From contig JAFEBA010000035.1 of NCBI GenBank assembly GCA_018266105.1, positions 1 through 64,000 of the forward strand: 64,000 nt of DNA, given 5' to 3'. This document shows, piece after piece, positions 23,340-32,158 of the stretch (position 1 is the first letter of the stretch; the number at the start of each line of letters is the position of its first letter). A model generated the notes under the pieces. That model was not told the origin of the DNA, searched no databases, and was given only the letters and a program-made list of their open reading frames with translations. The DNA comes from a bacterium (lineage in GTDB: Bacteria; Vulcanimicrobiota; Xenobia; Xenobiales; JADMJV01). The position numbers and the translations under genes are program-made.

Positions 23340-26297
23340 CTACTGGGCCAGCGGAGCAGGTACCTGCCATCCGGCCGGGCGCTCCGGTCGATTGGTCATG
23401 TTCTCGATCAGTTTGCCCTCCCGGGTCAGGTTGTTGTCCAATGCACCGGTATGGGAAAGCTGCTTCATCCGTGCCACTTCCGAACGCAACTGGCTTAGAG
23501 TTCGCTGGAAATCAGCCTCGCTCAGACTATTAAGCTGTCCGCTGAGCGTGCTCACCAGACGCTGGATCTCGTAGCTTTCGGAGATTTCACCTTCGGCCTG
23601 ACGAATGGCCGCCTGAGCCCGAGCAATCTCAGCCTCGGCATCGCTAATTTCGGAACGGGCCCGGCTTTGACGGCGCTCGGCATCCCAAATGTCGGACTGA
23701 GCGGATGAGATGGCCGCGTCGCGAGCATAGTTGTGCTCGTAGTCGGTATAGGATTCCTGATGCGAATTCCCATCCGAATCGGTCACGCTACGATATTTGG
23801 TGACGGCATTCTCGGAAGGCATCGCGTAGGCCGAGGCCAGACGCATGCGTGCCCAGGTTTCATCCGAGTTGGCCCGGGACAAATCGCTCTTCGCCTCGCT
23901 CAGATTGCTCTGGCCGCGACGCTCGGCCGCCTGACCGTCGGCCAGATGGCCCTGGCCCTGGGCCAGGTCATTGGCTGCCAGCTGGGGCAACTGTTCAGCC
24001 TGATTCTTCATCTTGCCCTGGAACTCAGGCAGACTATAGCGATACTTATCGTATTCCTTCTGGTTGTCGCGGCGCAGCTTGGTATCGTCCAGCTGGTCGA
24101 GCCCCTTCACCGGAATGCTCACCAGGTCGTGGAAATCTCCGCCCACAAAGTCGTAGGTGACGGCCTGGCCTTTCTTGAGGGCCTGTAGAGCCTGATAAGA
24201 ATTGGCCTTGCCGTGCAGGCGAGCCAGGCCCTCGCTGGCCGAGCCATCACCCAATTCGTGCAGCAAGTCATACTGGGCCTTGGGCAGAATATCGTTGACC
24301 CGGCGCCCCAACATTGCGTCCAGATCATGCAAGGCTCCATTGGAATCCACCACATTCCAAACCCCGCCAGCTTTCACTTCAAAAGCACGTCCATCACGCA
24401 ACTCTCGATAGCCCTCGTAGGCCCGACCTTCCCGATTGCCCACACGGAAGGCCAGGTTGGAAGTGCTCTGAAAATACTCGAGACGGTCGCGAGCCTCGGC
24501 TGGGATGCTGTCCGGAAAAGGGTTGTTCCGTGCTTCGAAGGAGGCCAGGTCCTGCATGTCCTGGTAGGAGCGAGCGGGAGCCCAGCGACCCATACTCTGA
24601 ATGTTGAACTCTCGACCCTGCTCCATGCTCTTGAGGGACTCGTAGGCGCGCCCGCTCTGGTAGCCGCCGTGCTGCTGCCAGAACTGCAACAAATCGTATT
24701 CTTTCTGATCCAGGAAGTTGTTGGTGCCGCTGACTTCCAGGGAGTAAAGCTCTTGTGCGTCCATCGGATTGCTCAGTTGAGCCACCCGGTGGTTGGAAGT
24801 GACGCCCACTCCCTTGTGCTGATTCATCAACTGCAAAGCTTCGAAGGAGTCGACCGGCTTGCCGTCCGCGCCCTTGAAAGCGGGGTCAAAGTAGGTCATC
24901 GCCTGAAATTGCGGGATGGAAAGGATGGTGTTGATGCCATCGCCTTTGAGGGCGTTGAGCTGCTGGACTTCAGCGAGGTCGTTCAAGGTGTATTTCTTGT
25001 TGTTGAGCTTGGAATCCACGGGTAGGCGGTCGCGCAGCAGACGATCCAGAGCCTGGTAGGCGCTGACCTGCTTGCCCTTGAGCTCAAAAGTTCCGTGCTC
25101 GTCCAGATAGCGCAACGACTTCATCTGATCCTGAGTGGTGACCGGGTTGACGCCGGTGCCGTAGACGGTGTCGAACTCCTGAAGGTGGCGGAAGTCGGAA
25201 ATCTCAATTCTCTGGTCGGGCTTGCGAGGGTTGGGCAACTCGATCGATTTACCCTTGGCCAGGCGGTCCTGGGCTTCACGGGGGCTGAGTTTGCCGTGAC
25301 CGATTCCGGCTTTATAAAGCCCGCCGTGCTCGCTGAGATAGGTCAAAGCCTGACGTTGCTGTTCGGACGTAAAGGGGTGCTCGGCCTGAGTGTTCAGCCA
25401 GTTGGCCTGAGGTACGACATCCATCAGGTCGCGCAGCGAGAGATTGCTGTCGGCGCCGTTGCGAATCTCTAAAACCTTGGGCCAGTCGGCATTGTGCTGC
25501 GCGATTCCCACACCGATGCCGGTAAACAGGCCCACCGTAGCCAGGCCGATACCCGCTCCCATCAGGATATTGTCGGGGATGCGCTTGCCTTTGATCTGAG
25601 GCACCAGCAGGCCCTTGCCGATCACCAGCGCTCCAGCACCCGCCAGTCCAAGACCTAAGGCCAGACCCCCGAATCCGTAAAGGGCTGCGGCCCCGGCGGC
25701 ACCCGGATGCTTGGTCCCGAGAATCCGATAGGCATCGTAGGCCGTGGTTTCGTCTCCATTGGGCTTATAGATGCCATCCCGCGGCGTCTGGCCCTTCTCC
25801 AGCATTCGCATGGCGTCCACCAGGTCAGCCGGCAAGTTGGGATGTAGCTGCTTGCCGTCCAGCGTATCCAACGTTTCCAGCTCGGTCAGGGAGGAGATCT
25901 TCACGGTTGCACCGTTCTTAAGCTGGATGAAAACAGAGTCTCCATTTTGCAAACGCTCATCGGCTTGAGCGGTGGTCAGCTCGCTCTTGAAACCAAGAAC
26001 CTTTTTGTAGACGTCTCCATCGGCCTTAAAATTGCTAATCATCATCCGGTGGACGTCGTCGCTGGCCAGCGGCTGAGTGGGGGTTTGAATTTGCACCTGG
26101 GCCTGGTCAGCGGCCAGGGCATGCGCGCTGGTTCCCAGTCCACCGGCCAGCATTCCCAGACCGATCAGCGACTTGGCCAGCTTGTGCTGTTGGGGCTGGC
26201 TTTTGTCCTGAGCGGCCTCGTCGTAGTGATCGGTGGGTAACTCAGGCTTTTCGAGCGGCTTCGCGGGTGGAGCGGGATGCAATCCCGGGGCGGGCAT
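23340..26297 (-). CDS. Large protein with eight ~70-residue novel repeats
   Basis: The ATG at 26297 gives 985 residues; a GTG at 26321 is an alternative and neither has a good ribosome site. A Pro-rich charged start precedes a hydrophobic stretch ending in AHALAADQ (about 41-63), like a late signal peptide. Residues 77-738 are about eight degenerate repeats of 65-75 residues. Each has a YL-x-EHG helix, an AYQAL-x-x-L helix followed by a Gly, a short beta segment, and an L-x-x-L-x-x-L-x-A-L-x-G end. Starts are near 77, 156, 309, 386, 458, 528, 597 and 671. A Gly/Ala-rich membrane hairpin (about 199-266) interrupts repeat 2. Residues 760-950 are a long charged coiled coil (SNLSEAKSDLSRAN, EISDAEAEIARAQAAI). 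I recognise no family. It converges on the TPS exoprotein with one base between stops. Confidence 0.78.
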   Translation of the reverse strand: MPAPGLHPAPPAKPLEKPELPTDHYDEAAQDKSQPQQHKLAKSLIGLGMLAGGLGTSAHALAADQAQVQIQTPTQPLASDDVHRMMISNFKADGDVYKKVLGFKSELTTAQADERLQNGDSVFIQLKNGATVKISSLTELETLDTLDGKQLHPNLPADLVDAMRMLEKGQTPRDGIYKPNGDETTAYDAYRILGTKHPGAAGAAALYGFGGLALGLGLAGAGALVIGKGLLVPQIKGKRIPDNILMGAGIGLATVGLFTGIGVGIAQHNADWPKVLEIRNGADSNLSLRDLMDVVPQANWLNTQAEHPFTSEQQRQALTYLSEHGGLYKAGIGHGKLSPREAQDRLAKGKSIELPNPRKPDQRIEISDFRHLQEFDTVYGTGVNPVTTQDQMKSLRYLDEHGTFELKGKQVSAYQALDRLLRDRLPVDSKLNNKKYTLNDLAEVQQLNALKGDGINTILSIPQFQAMTYFDPAFKGADGKPVDSFEALQLMNQHKGVGVTSNHRVAQLSNPMDAQELYSLEVSGTNNFLDQKEYDLLQFWQQHGGYQSGRAYESLKSMEQGREFNIQSMGRWAPARSYQDMQDLASFEARNNPFPDSIPAEARDRLEYFQSTSNLAFRVGNREGRAYEGYRELRDGRAFEVKAGGVWNVVDSNGALHDLDAMLGRRVNDILPKAQYDLLHELGDGSASEGLARLHGKANSYQALQALKKGQAVTYDFVGGDFHDLVSIPVKGLDQLDDTKLRRDNQKEYDKYRYSLPEFQGKMKNQAEQLPQLAANDLAQGQGHLADGQAAERRGQSNLSEAKSDLSRANSDETWARMRLASAYAMPSENAVTKYRSVTDSDGNSHQESYTDYEHNYARDAAISSAQSDIWDAERRQSRARSEISDAEAEIARAQAAIRQAEGEISESYEIQRLVSTLSGQLNSLSEADFQRTLSQLRSEVARMKQLSHTGALDNNLTREGKLIENMTNRPERPAGWQVPAPLAQ

Positions 26298-26324
26298 GCG
26301 GCTTAACTTGGACGTGATCACGAA

Positions 26325-26346
26325 CAACAGACTAGGCCAACAGACT
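26325..26346. repeat. 13-bp-spaced direct repeat CAACAGACT
   Basis: CAACAGACT occurs at 26325-26333 and again at 26338-26346, in the 58-base gap between the MFS gene stop and the repeat-protein start. Direct nonamers about 1.2 helical turns apart can be a protein-binding site for the repeat-protein promoter, but two copies could also be chance. Confidence 0.25.
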
Positions 26347-26355
26347 GAAAAAGTT

Positions 26356-27606
26356 CTAAACCATATCTTCGCGGCCGCGCGGTAAGCGCAACGAAATGAG
26401 CAAAAAGAGCGTGGACATGGCGGTGACATACCAGAAATACAGGGATTCATGACCCTGGCTCTTGAGAAAGAGAGCCGCCGATTCGGCCGACCCACCGAAC
26501 ACGGCATTGCCCAGCGAATAACAGAACCCCACCCCCAGGGCGCGAGTTTCAATGGGGAAGAGTTCTGCCTTCACAATTGCCGATATGGACGTGTAGAGAC
26601 TGACTCCGGTCAAGGCCAGCACGATCAGCAGTCCGGCCTGAAGTGGGTCGGTGCTGCTTCCGATAGCGGTCATCAGTGGCACGGTGGTAAGCATGGCCCA
26701 GACCGCAAAGCCAATCATGCACTTCTTGCGGCCGATCCGGTCGGAGAGCATGCCGAAAACCGGCTGCATCAGCATGTAGACGCACAGCACCCCGGTCATC
26801 ACGTGGCTGGCCACGGGCTTCGGGAAATGAGCCGTGTTCACCAAATACTTCTGCATGTAGGTGGTATAAGTGTAAAACACCAGCGAGCCGCCCCCGGTGA
26901 ATCCCATCACGGCCAGGCAGGCCCAAGGCTGCTGGAAGAGTGCACGCAGCGTGCCCGATTGTTGAGCTTCGCGGGACTGGCTGGTGCTGGTTTCCTCCAG
27001 TGTGCGGCGCAAGAGCAGAGCCACCAATGCGGCCAGGGCGCCGATGGCAAAAGGAATTCGCCAGCCCCAGGCCACGATCTGTGCCTCGCTCAAAGTGCGG
27101 GTCATCAGGACCACCACCAACGAGGCCAGCAGCTGGCCGCCGATCAGGGTCATGTACTGAAAGGAAGAGTAGAACCCTCGTTTTCCCGGGGTGGCCACCT
27201 CGCTCATGTAGGTGGCGGAAGCTCCGTACTCGCCCCCCACTGACAAACCTTGCAGCAGTCGGGCCAGCAACAACAAGAAAGGGGCCAGTTGACCCACGCT
27301 CTGATAGGTCGGCATCAGGGCGATCATCAGAGAGCCCAACGACATCAAAAGCACCGAAACCAGCATGGAAAACTTGCGCCCGCGCCGGTCGGCCAGGCGG
27401 CCGAAAAACCAGCCGCCCAGGGGCCGCATAAGAAAGCCGACACCGAAGACTCCGGCTGTCTTTAGAAACTGGCTGGTCTCATCCCCTTCGGGAAAAAACG
27501 CCTGAGCAAAATAGATCGAGGTAAAGGCAAAGGCGTAAAAATCATACCATTCGACCAGGTTGCCTGAAGAAGCGCCCAGGATGGCCCAGATGGGGGACTT
27601 GCTCAC
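26356..27606 (-). CDS. kgtP: MFS metabolite:H+ symporter, KgtP-like
   Basis: A 416-residue transporter with 12 predicted helices, closely resembling E. coli KgtP (alpha-ketoglutarate permease) in several stretches: GASSGNLVEWYDFYAFAF, LMRPLGGWFFGRLADRRGRK (the MFS loop 2-3 motif), LLQGLSVGGEYGASATYMSE and TYMQKYLVNTA. It should import a dicarboxylate such as 2-oxoglutarate with protons, although this clade also contains other organic-acid carriers. Its ATG overlaps the stop of the hybrid kinase gene by 4 bases (27603-27606), so expression is coupled to a sensor. The strong likeness to a proteobacterial protein may reflect transfer; a gene tree would be needed. Confidence 0.9.
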   Translation of the reverse strand: MSKSPIWAILGASSGNLVEWYDFYAFAFTSIYFAQAFFPEGDETSQFLKTAGVFGVGFLMRPLGGWFFGRLADRRGRKFSMLVSVLLMSLGSLMIALMPTYQSVGQLAPFLLLLARLLQGLSVGGEYGASATYMSEVATPGKRGFYSSFQYMTLIGGQLLASLVVVLMTRTLSEAQIVAWGWRIPFAIGALAALVALLLRRTLEETSTSQSREAQQSGTLRALFQQPWACLAVMGFTGGGSLVFYTYTTYMQKYLVNTAHFPKPVASHVMTGVLCVYMLMQPVFGMLSDRIGRKKCMIGFAVWAMLTTVPLMTAIGSSTDPLQAGLLIVLALTGVSLYTSISAIVKAELFPIETRALGVGFCYSLGNAVFGGSAESAALFLKSQGHESLYFWYVTAMSTLFLLISLRLPRGREDMV

Positions 27607-29438
27607 GCCCGATTCTTAGCAGAGAGCGCCTGACGCACCTTCCGAAGCAAGTCGCCACTATGAATCGGTTTGTCCACAAAGCGATGGGAAAGTTTTTCGG
27701 GGGGAGGTAAACGGCAGAAGTCGGCCCCGTAGCCGGAGGTGAAAATCACCTCCAGGTCGGGCAATCGATCGCGAAGGTGCAAAGCCAGATCGGGACCCAC
27801 CAGGTCGGGTAGCACCACGTCACTCAGCAGCAGGTCCACGCGGAGCTCCTCTGCTCGTCGCAAGGCTTCCTGGCCGCAGCAGGCCTCCACGATCTCATAC
27901 CCGTCCCGGCTCAAAACCTCGCGCATCAGGCTGCGTGTGGCGTTGCAATCATCCACCACCAGGAGAACAAAACTGCCTTCCGGCTTGGGGACTTCCTCCT
28001 GAGGAAGCTCGTTTTGAACCAGGCAGGGCAAGTAAATTTTGAAGGTGCTGCCCCGCCCAGGCTCACTGTAGACCCAAAGACCGCCGCCGCTCTGGGCCAC
28101 GGTTCCGTAGACGCTGGCCAGTCCCAAGCCGGTGCCATGAGCCTTGGTCGTGTAAAAGGGCTCAAAGACGCGCAGGCGGGTCTCTTCGCTCATTCCCTGG
28201 CCGTTGTCGCTTACTGCCAGAATGACGTAATGACCAGGGCCCAGGCGCGCATCCACCAGAGTGGCCTGATTCTGATCCAACTGCACGTCCGTGCAGCTGA
28301 TCACAATGCGCGGCGCAGAAGCCAGCGGAGCCTCATCCTGTTTCATAGCGTCGCGCGCATTGACCACCAGGTTGATCAGCACCTGAAGCAACAGATTGGG
28401 ATCAAAGCGAACCCGATCGTTCTCCGCTTCGCAACGAATCTCCAACTCCACCTGGGATCCGGCGGCCTGACGCAGCAAGGGCTGGATCGAGCGAACGTGA
28501 TGGCCGAGCTCGATCGTTTCCAGGTTGAGTTCCTGCTGACGGGCCACAGCCAGAATCTGCCGGCTCAGGGCTGAGCCCCGTTGGGCCGCATCCTCCACCA
28601 AACCGAGCAGTTCCGCGGCACTGCCCTGACAGATCTCTTCGCGCAGCAAACCGGTAAAGCCCAGAATCACGGTCAGGGTGTTATTGAAGTCGTGGGCCAC
28701 GCCCGAAGCCAGGCGGCCCAGGGCTTCCATCTTCTGCGAAAGGACCAGGCGTTGTTCTAGACCTCGCTCGCGAGTCACATCTGTAAAGTTGATGAGCACC
28801 CCACCATCTTGCAAAGGACGCGATGCAATTTGTAGAGTTTTACCTTCCCGCTCCAGGGAAAACAACTGCTGATGCCGCGGAATCTCCGCAAACACGTTCT
28901 GTAAAGGCTGTTTCTCGACACAACAACCTAAGATTTCGCGACCGCGCTCATTCACAAAAGTGATCAAACCGCGCCGATCAGCGTGGAGAATACCGCTGAC
29001 CGAGCATTCCACAATTTGCCGGTAGCGGTCCTGAACAGCCTGAGCTTCCAGACGGATCTTGGCCTCTTCTAACTCGCGCAAAAGAGCCGGTACCAAACGC
29101 TTGTGACCCTTCAGCACAAAATCCTGGGCCCCTGAGCGCATGCACTCCACCGCGGCCTGCTCGCCCACCGTTCCACTGGTGAAAATGAAAGGAACCAGCC
29201 CGCCTGACTCGCGGAAAATCTGGAGGGCCTCCAGACCCGAGAAGCCGGGCAGGCTGTAATCTGAAATAATTGCATCCCAACGAACGTCAGCAAGCGCAGC
29301 TTTGAGCTGTGAAGCAGTCTCCACGCGGCGACATTCCGCCGTAATTCCGCCTTCAGCCAGTTGCAGCAGCAGTAGTTCGTAATCGACCTCGGAGTCTTCG
29401 ACCACGAGGATGTGAATAGGCCCCCCAGGGGTTTGCAT
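27603..29438 (-). CDS. Hybrid histidine kinase REC-PAS-HisKA-HATPase-REC
   Basis: A 611-residue soluble protein. An N-terminal receiver (about 8-125) has Asp60 in IISDYSLPG and the acidic pair near 14-15. A PAS domain covers about 135-230. The HisKA helix carries His249 in GVAHDFNNTLT, the blood-like family typical of NtrB-like soluble kinases. HATPase motifs are LVVNARDA (N box), DNGQGM and GTGLGLA. A second receiver (about 490-605) has Asp540 in LLLSDVVLPD. No membrane segment, so it senses a cytosolic cue. No DNA-binding output is present, so it may feed another regulator or control the coupled KgtP-like transporter indirectly. The start has only a weak ribosome site, and the CreD-like gene ends 48 bases upstream. 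Confidence 0.93.
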   Translation of the reverse strand: MQTPGGPIHILVVEDSEVDYELLLLQLAEGGITAECRRVETASQLKAALADVRWDAIISDYSLPGFSGLEALQIFRESGGLVPFIFTSGTVGEQAAVECMRSGAQDFVLKGHKRLVPALLRELEEAKIRLEAQAVQDRYRQIVECSVSGILHADRRGLITFVNERGREILGCCVEKQPLQNVFAEIPRHQQLFSLEREGKTLQIASRPLQDGGVLINFTDVTRERGLEQRLVLSQKMEALGRLASGVAHDFNNTLTVILGFTGLLREEICQGSAAELLGLVEDAAQRGSALSRQILAVARQQELNLETIELGHHVRSIQPLLRQAAGSQVELEIRCEAENDRVRFDPNLLLQVLINLVVNARDAMKQDEAPLASAPRIVISCTDVQLDQNQATLVDARLGPGHYVILAVSDNGQGMSEETRLRVFEPFYTTKAHGTGLGLASVYGTVAQSGGGLWVYSEPGRGSTFKIYLPCLVQNELPQEEVPKPEGSFVLLVVDDCNATRSLMREVLSRDGYEIVEACCGQEALRRAEELRVDLLLSDVVLPDLVGPDLALHLRDRLPDLEVIFTSGYGADFCRLPPPEKLSHRFVDKPIHSGDLLRKVRQALSAKNRA

Positions 29439-29486
29439 CTACCTATACAACACGATATACGACTCTTTGGCAATGAGGCCAATTGG

Positions 29487-30893
29487 TTATGGAAGCGGCT
29501 CCTCGCGTCGGCAGGTCTCCCGCACGGCCAGGGTCAGAACCAGCAATCCGAGCGAGGTCAGCATCAGTCCGGTGTGGCCGGGAGCGAGGAATGCGAAGGG
29601 TGCAATGGAGGCAGCCAGGACCACGACCCAGAGACTCTGTCCCAGGGTTTGCCACTGCAGCCACCCGGCCAGGCAGAATGCCAGCAGCAGGCTCAGTGTC
29701 AGCGGCAGATAACCCACCAGGTAAGAGGCCAGTGCGTAGCCTCCGCAGCTGGCCAGACTGGCCAGGGCGGCTCGCCACGGGCCCACTCTGCGATAACGCA
29801 GGTATGACCAGACCAGGATGAGGGCCATCAGCGTCACCATTTCCAGAGGTCCGAAGACGAAGAGATTGGCCATAATCACCTCGCTGGCCACGTAGGGAAA
29901 ATAGAGGCTGATGCTCTGAGAGGTGATTTGATTCTTCAAATCCCACTCCCAGCGCCGAGGTTCGCTTTGGCTTGGGAAGAGCGAACCCCGCTGGAATTTG
30001 ATGTCCGAGCGATCGCTCTGCACTTTGAGATGGAAGTCTGCGATGGGCTCCCGTCGGCCGGTCACGTCGTAGCTCCAGGACTTGGCGCCGGTATGCTGAT
30101 AGCCCACCTCCGCCACGCATTTCTCGCCCGGCTGAAGCACAGCTTCCCATTCCAGACCCTGTTCAATATCGGGAGTGGGCACCTCTTTGCCATTGATGCG
30201 AAAGCGGAATCCCGAAAGGGTGCCGCTATTGTCAGGCAAGGGGAAGGAGAAGTGCACGGTGCGGGGCTCTTCCATCGGATTGGCAAAGGTGTAGCTGGCC
30301 TGGAAATCAGCCCGATACAACTGAGCCTCCTTGAAATCCAGCTTGAGATTGACATCCGAACCCTGCAGCTTGCTCGAAACGTAACGCTGCTGGGTGTAGG
30401 TGCGAGTCCAGATGGTGTCCTTGCCGCGTTTTGAGATTTCTGACTTGAGTTCGCGCGTGGGCAGCGGCAAGCGAGAAGGATCTCCGTCAAAATCTGGACC
30501 CAGATTGATTTCCTCACTCAGGCTGTCCACCTGAAGCAGACTGATTTTGGGAGCGCGCTGGGTGGTGGGACCACCGCCGGCTTCCTCCCCCACCACGTAA
30601 CGAGCTTTTCCCTGAGCCAACAGACGTCGCTGAAAACCAGCGTGCAGTTCAGAGAGTGCATAAACCTGTAAGAGCAGCAGGCCGGCCGTGAGCAGCCAGC
30701 CCCAACTGCGTCGTCCCACTGTTTGCAGTGAATACAGGGCACTGCGACAGGAGTCGCGGTCGAATTTATAGAGATTGAGCAGCAAAAAGGCCAGGCAGGC
30801 CAGCGAGAGCACGACCGTCATAGCCAGGGCGCACATCCAGCCGCCGATCAGCTCAAGCAAGCGGTGAACCACGAATTCTAAATGTTCGATCAT
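29487..30893 (-). CDS. Polytopic membrane protein, CreD-like
   Basis: A 468-residue protein: two N-terminal transmembrane helices (about 18-42 and 65-85), a roughly 240-residue beta-rich extracytoplasmic region (TFANPMEEPRTVHFSFPLP; GFRFRINGKEV), and five or six C-terminal helices from about 345. This layout, and the mid-region sequence, recall CreD/Cet inner-membrane proteins, which are tied to stress and envelope sensing, but the match is by impression. Its start is divergent from the LysA-like gene across an 80-base region with tandem GGTCAC boxes. The hybrid kinase gene follows 48 bases downstream and may be co-transcribed. Confidence 0.68.
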   Translation of the reverse strand: MIEHLEFVVHRLLELIGGWMCALAMTVVLSLACLAFLLLNLYKFDRDSCRSALYSLQTVGRRSWGWLLTAGLLLLQVYALSELHAGFQRRLLAQGKARYVVGEEAGGGPTTQRAPKISLLQVDSLSEEINLGPDFDGDPSRLPLPTRELKSEISKRGKDTIWTRTYTQQRYVSSKLQGSDVNLKLDFKEAQLYRADFQASYTFANPMEEPRTVHFSFPLPDNSGTLSGFRFRINGKEVPTPDIEQGLEWEAVLQPGEKCVAEVGYQHTGAKSWSYDVTGRREPIADFHLKVQSDRSDIKFQRGSLFPSQSEPRRWEWDLKNQITSQSISLYFPYVASEVIMANLFVFGPLEMVTLMALILVWSYLRYRRVGPWRAALASLASCGGYALASYLVGYLPLTLSLLLAFCLAGWLQWQTLGQSLWVVVLAASIAPFAFLAPGHTGLMLTSLGLLVLTLAVRETCRREEPLP

Positions 30894-30915
30894 AGACTGG
30901 AGTCTAAACGGCTCG

Positions 30916-30954
30916 GGTCACGACTCAGGCTCACGTAGGTCACAAAACGGTCAC
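30916..30954. promoter_or_regulatory. Tandem GGTCAC boxes in a divergent promoter
   Basis: GGTCAC occurs at 30916-30921, 30938-30943 and 30949-30954, that is at 22- and 11-base steps, with a GCTCAC variant at 30929-30934. Direct half-sites on an 11-base period are the binding pattern of OmpR/PhoB-type regulators, and two such regulators are encoded within 6 kb. The site could serve the LysA-like gene, the CreD-like gene or both. Confidence 0.4.
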
Positions 30955-30973
30955 AGCCGAAGTCATAAAATCT

Positions 30974-32158
30974 ATGAAACCTCTGCAGATGGCCTTAAAA
31001 CGAGGAATGCTCAGCCAACGCGATACGGCCGTGATCTTTCACGACCTGGACGTGATGCACGCTCGTTTGGATCGGATTCGCAACGCTTTCCCCGAAGCTC
31101 ATCTCCACGCCGTAGCCATCAAGGCCAACCCGGTGGTGGGCGTATTGCGCTCGTTGGTCGAGGCGGGCGCTGGACTGGAAGCCGCTTCCTGGGAGGAGGT
31201 CTCGCTGGCCCTGGCCGCAGGTTGCCCGCCCGAACGCATCGTGTTTGATTCTCCAGCCAAAACGGACTGGGAACTGGAGCAGGCCCTGCAACTGGGGGTG
31301 CGCCTCAATGCCGACAACCTGGACGAATTGGAACGCCTGGACCGACTTCAGCCCACCTATCCACTGGGCGTTCGAATCAATCCACAGGTTGGGGCCGGCA
31401 GCATTGCCATGACCAGCGTGGCCACTCGAGGTGGAAAGTTCGGCATGGGGCTGGAGGAAACCGACCTGCGGGCACTCTTTGCCCGCTTTCCCTGGCTGGG
31501 AGGCCTGCACGTGCACGTCGGCTCACAGGGCTGCCCCATGTCTCAGCTAGTAGAAGGCGTATTGCGCGTTTACCGAGCCGGGCTGAAGGTGGGAGTCCGT
31601 TTCTTTGATATGGGCGGAGGATTGGGCGTCAACTATCGCGACACCGCCGCCAGTCCTGCCCCCGAAGAGTATGCCAGGGCCCTGCGGCAGGCCTGTCCGG
31701 AATGGGCTCAGGTACCTCTGGTTAGCGAATTTGGTCGTTGGATTCAGGGCCCCTCGGGACAGGTGGCGGCCCGAGTGGAATACGTGAAAGAGGGCCGACT
31801 GGCTGTCTTGCACGTGGGGGCCGATATGCTGTTACGCCTGGCATACGCCCCCCAGGATTGGTACAACCGCATGGAAGTGCTGGATAGCACCGGACAACCT
31901 AAATCCGGTCCGCTCTCGTCCTGGACCCTGGCCGGACCGCTCTGCTTTGGGGGCGACATCATCGGCCGCGGGGTGGAATTGCCCGACATCCGGCCCGGCG
32001 ACTGGGTGGTGGTGCACGACGTGGGCGCTTATACTCTGGGCATGTGGTCACGCCACTGCAGTCGCGCCCTACCGCTGGTGCTGGGCTGGCGCGCAGGCAA
32101 CCTTTTCGTTTTAAAAGCTCGGGAGAGCCTGGAGGACGTGGTCAGGTTCTGGTCCTGA
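30974..32158 (+). CDS. Diaminopimelate/ornithine decarboxylase-like PLP enzyme
   Basis: A 394-residue fold-type III PLP enzyme. Lys50 in HAVAIKANP is the Schiff-base lysine at the usual place. HVHVGSQG (about 177-184) and the phosphate-binding DMGGGLGVNY are the LysA/Orn-DAP-Arg decarboxylase signatures. The catalytic Cys region reads GPLCFGGDIIG instead of the usual GPxCESxD, losing the Glu-Ser pair. That and the divergent C-terminus suggest a substrate other than meso-diaminopimelate, so I do not assign lysA. No ribosome site precedes the ATG. Its last 17 bases overlap the convergent sensor kinase gene. Confidence 0.82.
   Translation: MKPLQMALKRGMLSQRDTAVIFHDLDVMHARLDRIRNAFPEAHLHAVAIKANPVVGVLRSLVEAGAGLEAASWEEVSLALAAGCPPERIVFDSPAKTDWELEQALQLGVRLNADNLDELERLDRLQPTYPLGVRINPQVGAGSIAMTSVATRGGKFGMGLEETDLRALFARFPWLGGLHVHVGSQGCPMSQLVEGVLRVYRAGLKVGVRFFDMGGGLGVNYRDTAASPAPEEYARALRQACPEWAQVPLVSEFGRWIQGPSGQVAARVEYVKEGRLAVLHVGADMLLRLAYAPQDWYNRMEVLDSTGQPKSGPLSSWTLAGPLCFGGDIIGRGVELPDIRPGDWVVVHDVGAYTLGMWSRHCSRALPLVLGWRAGNLFVLKARESLEDVVRFWS

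Noticed and set aside
26298..26552. N-terminal extension of the repeat protein to 26552
   Set aside because: It would run antisense through the end of the KgtP-like gene and reads as Arg/Ser/Cys-rich non-protein sequence.
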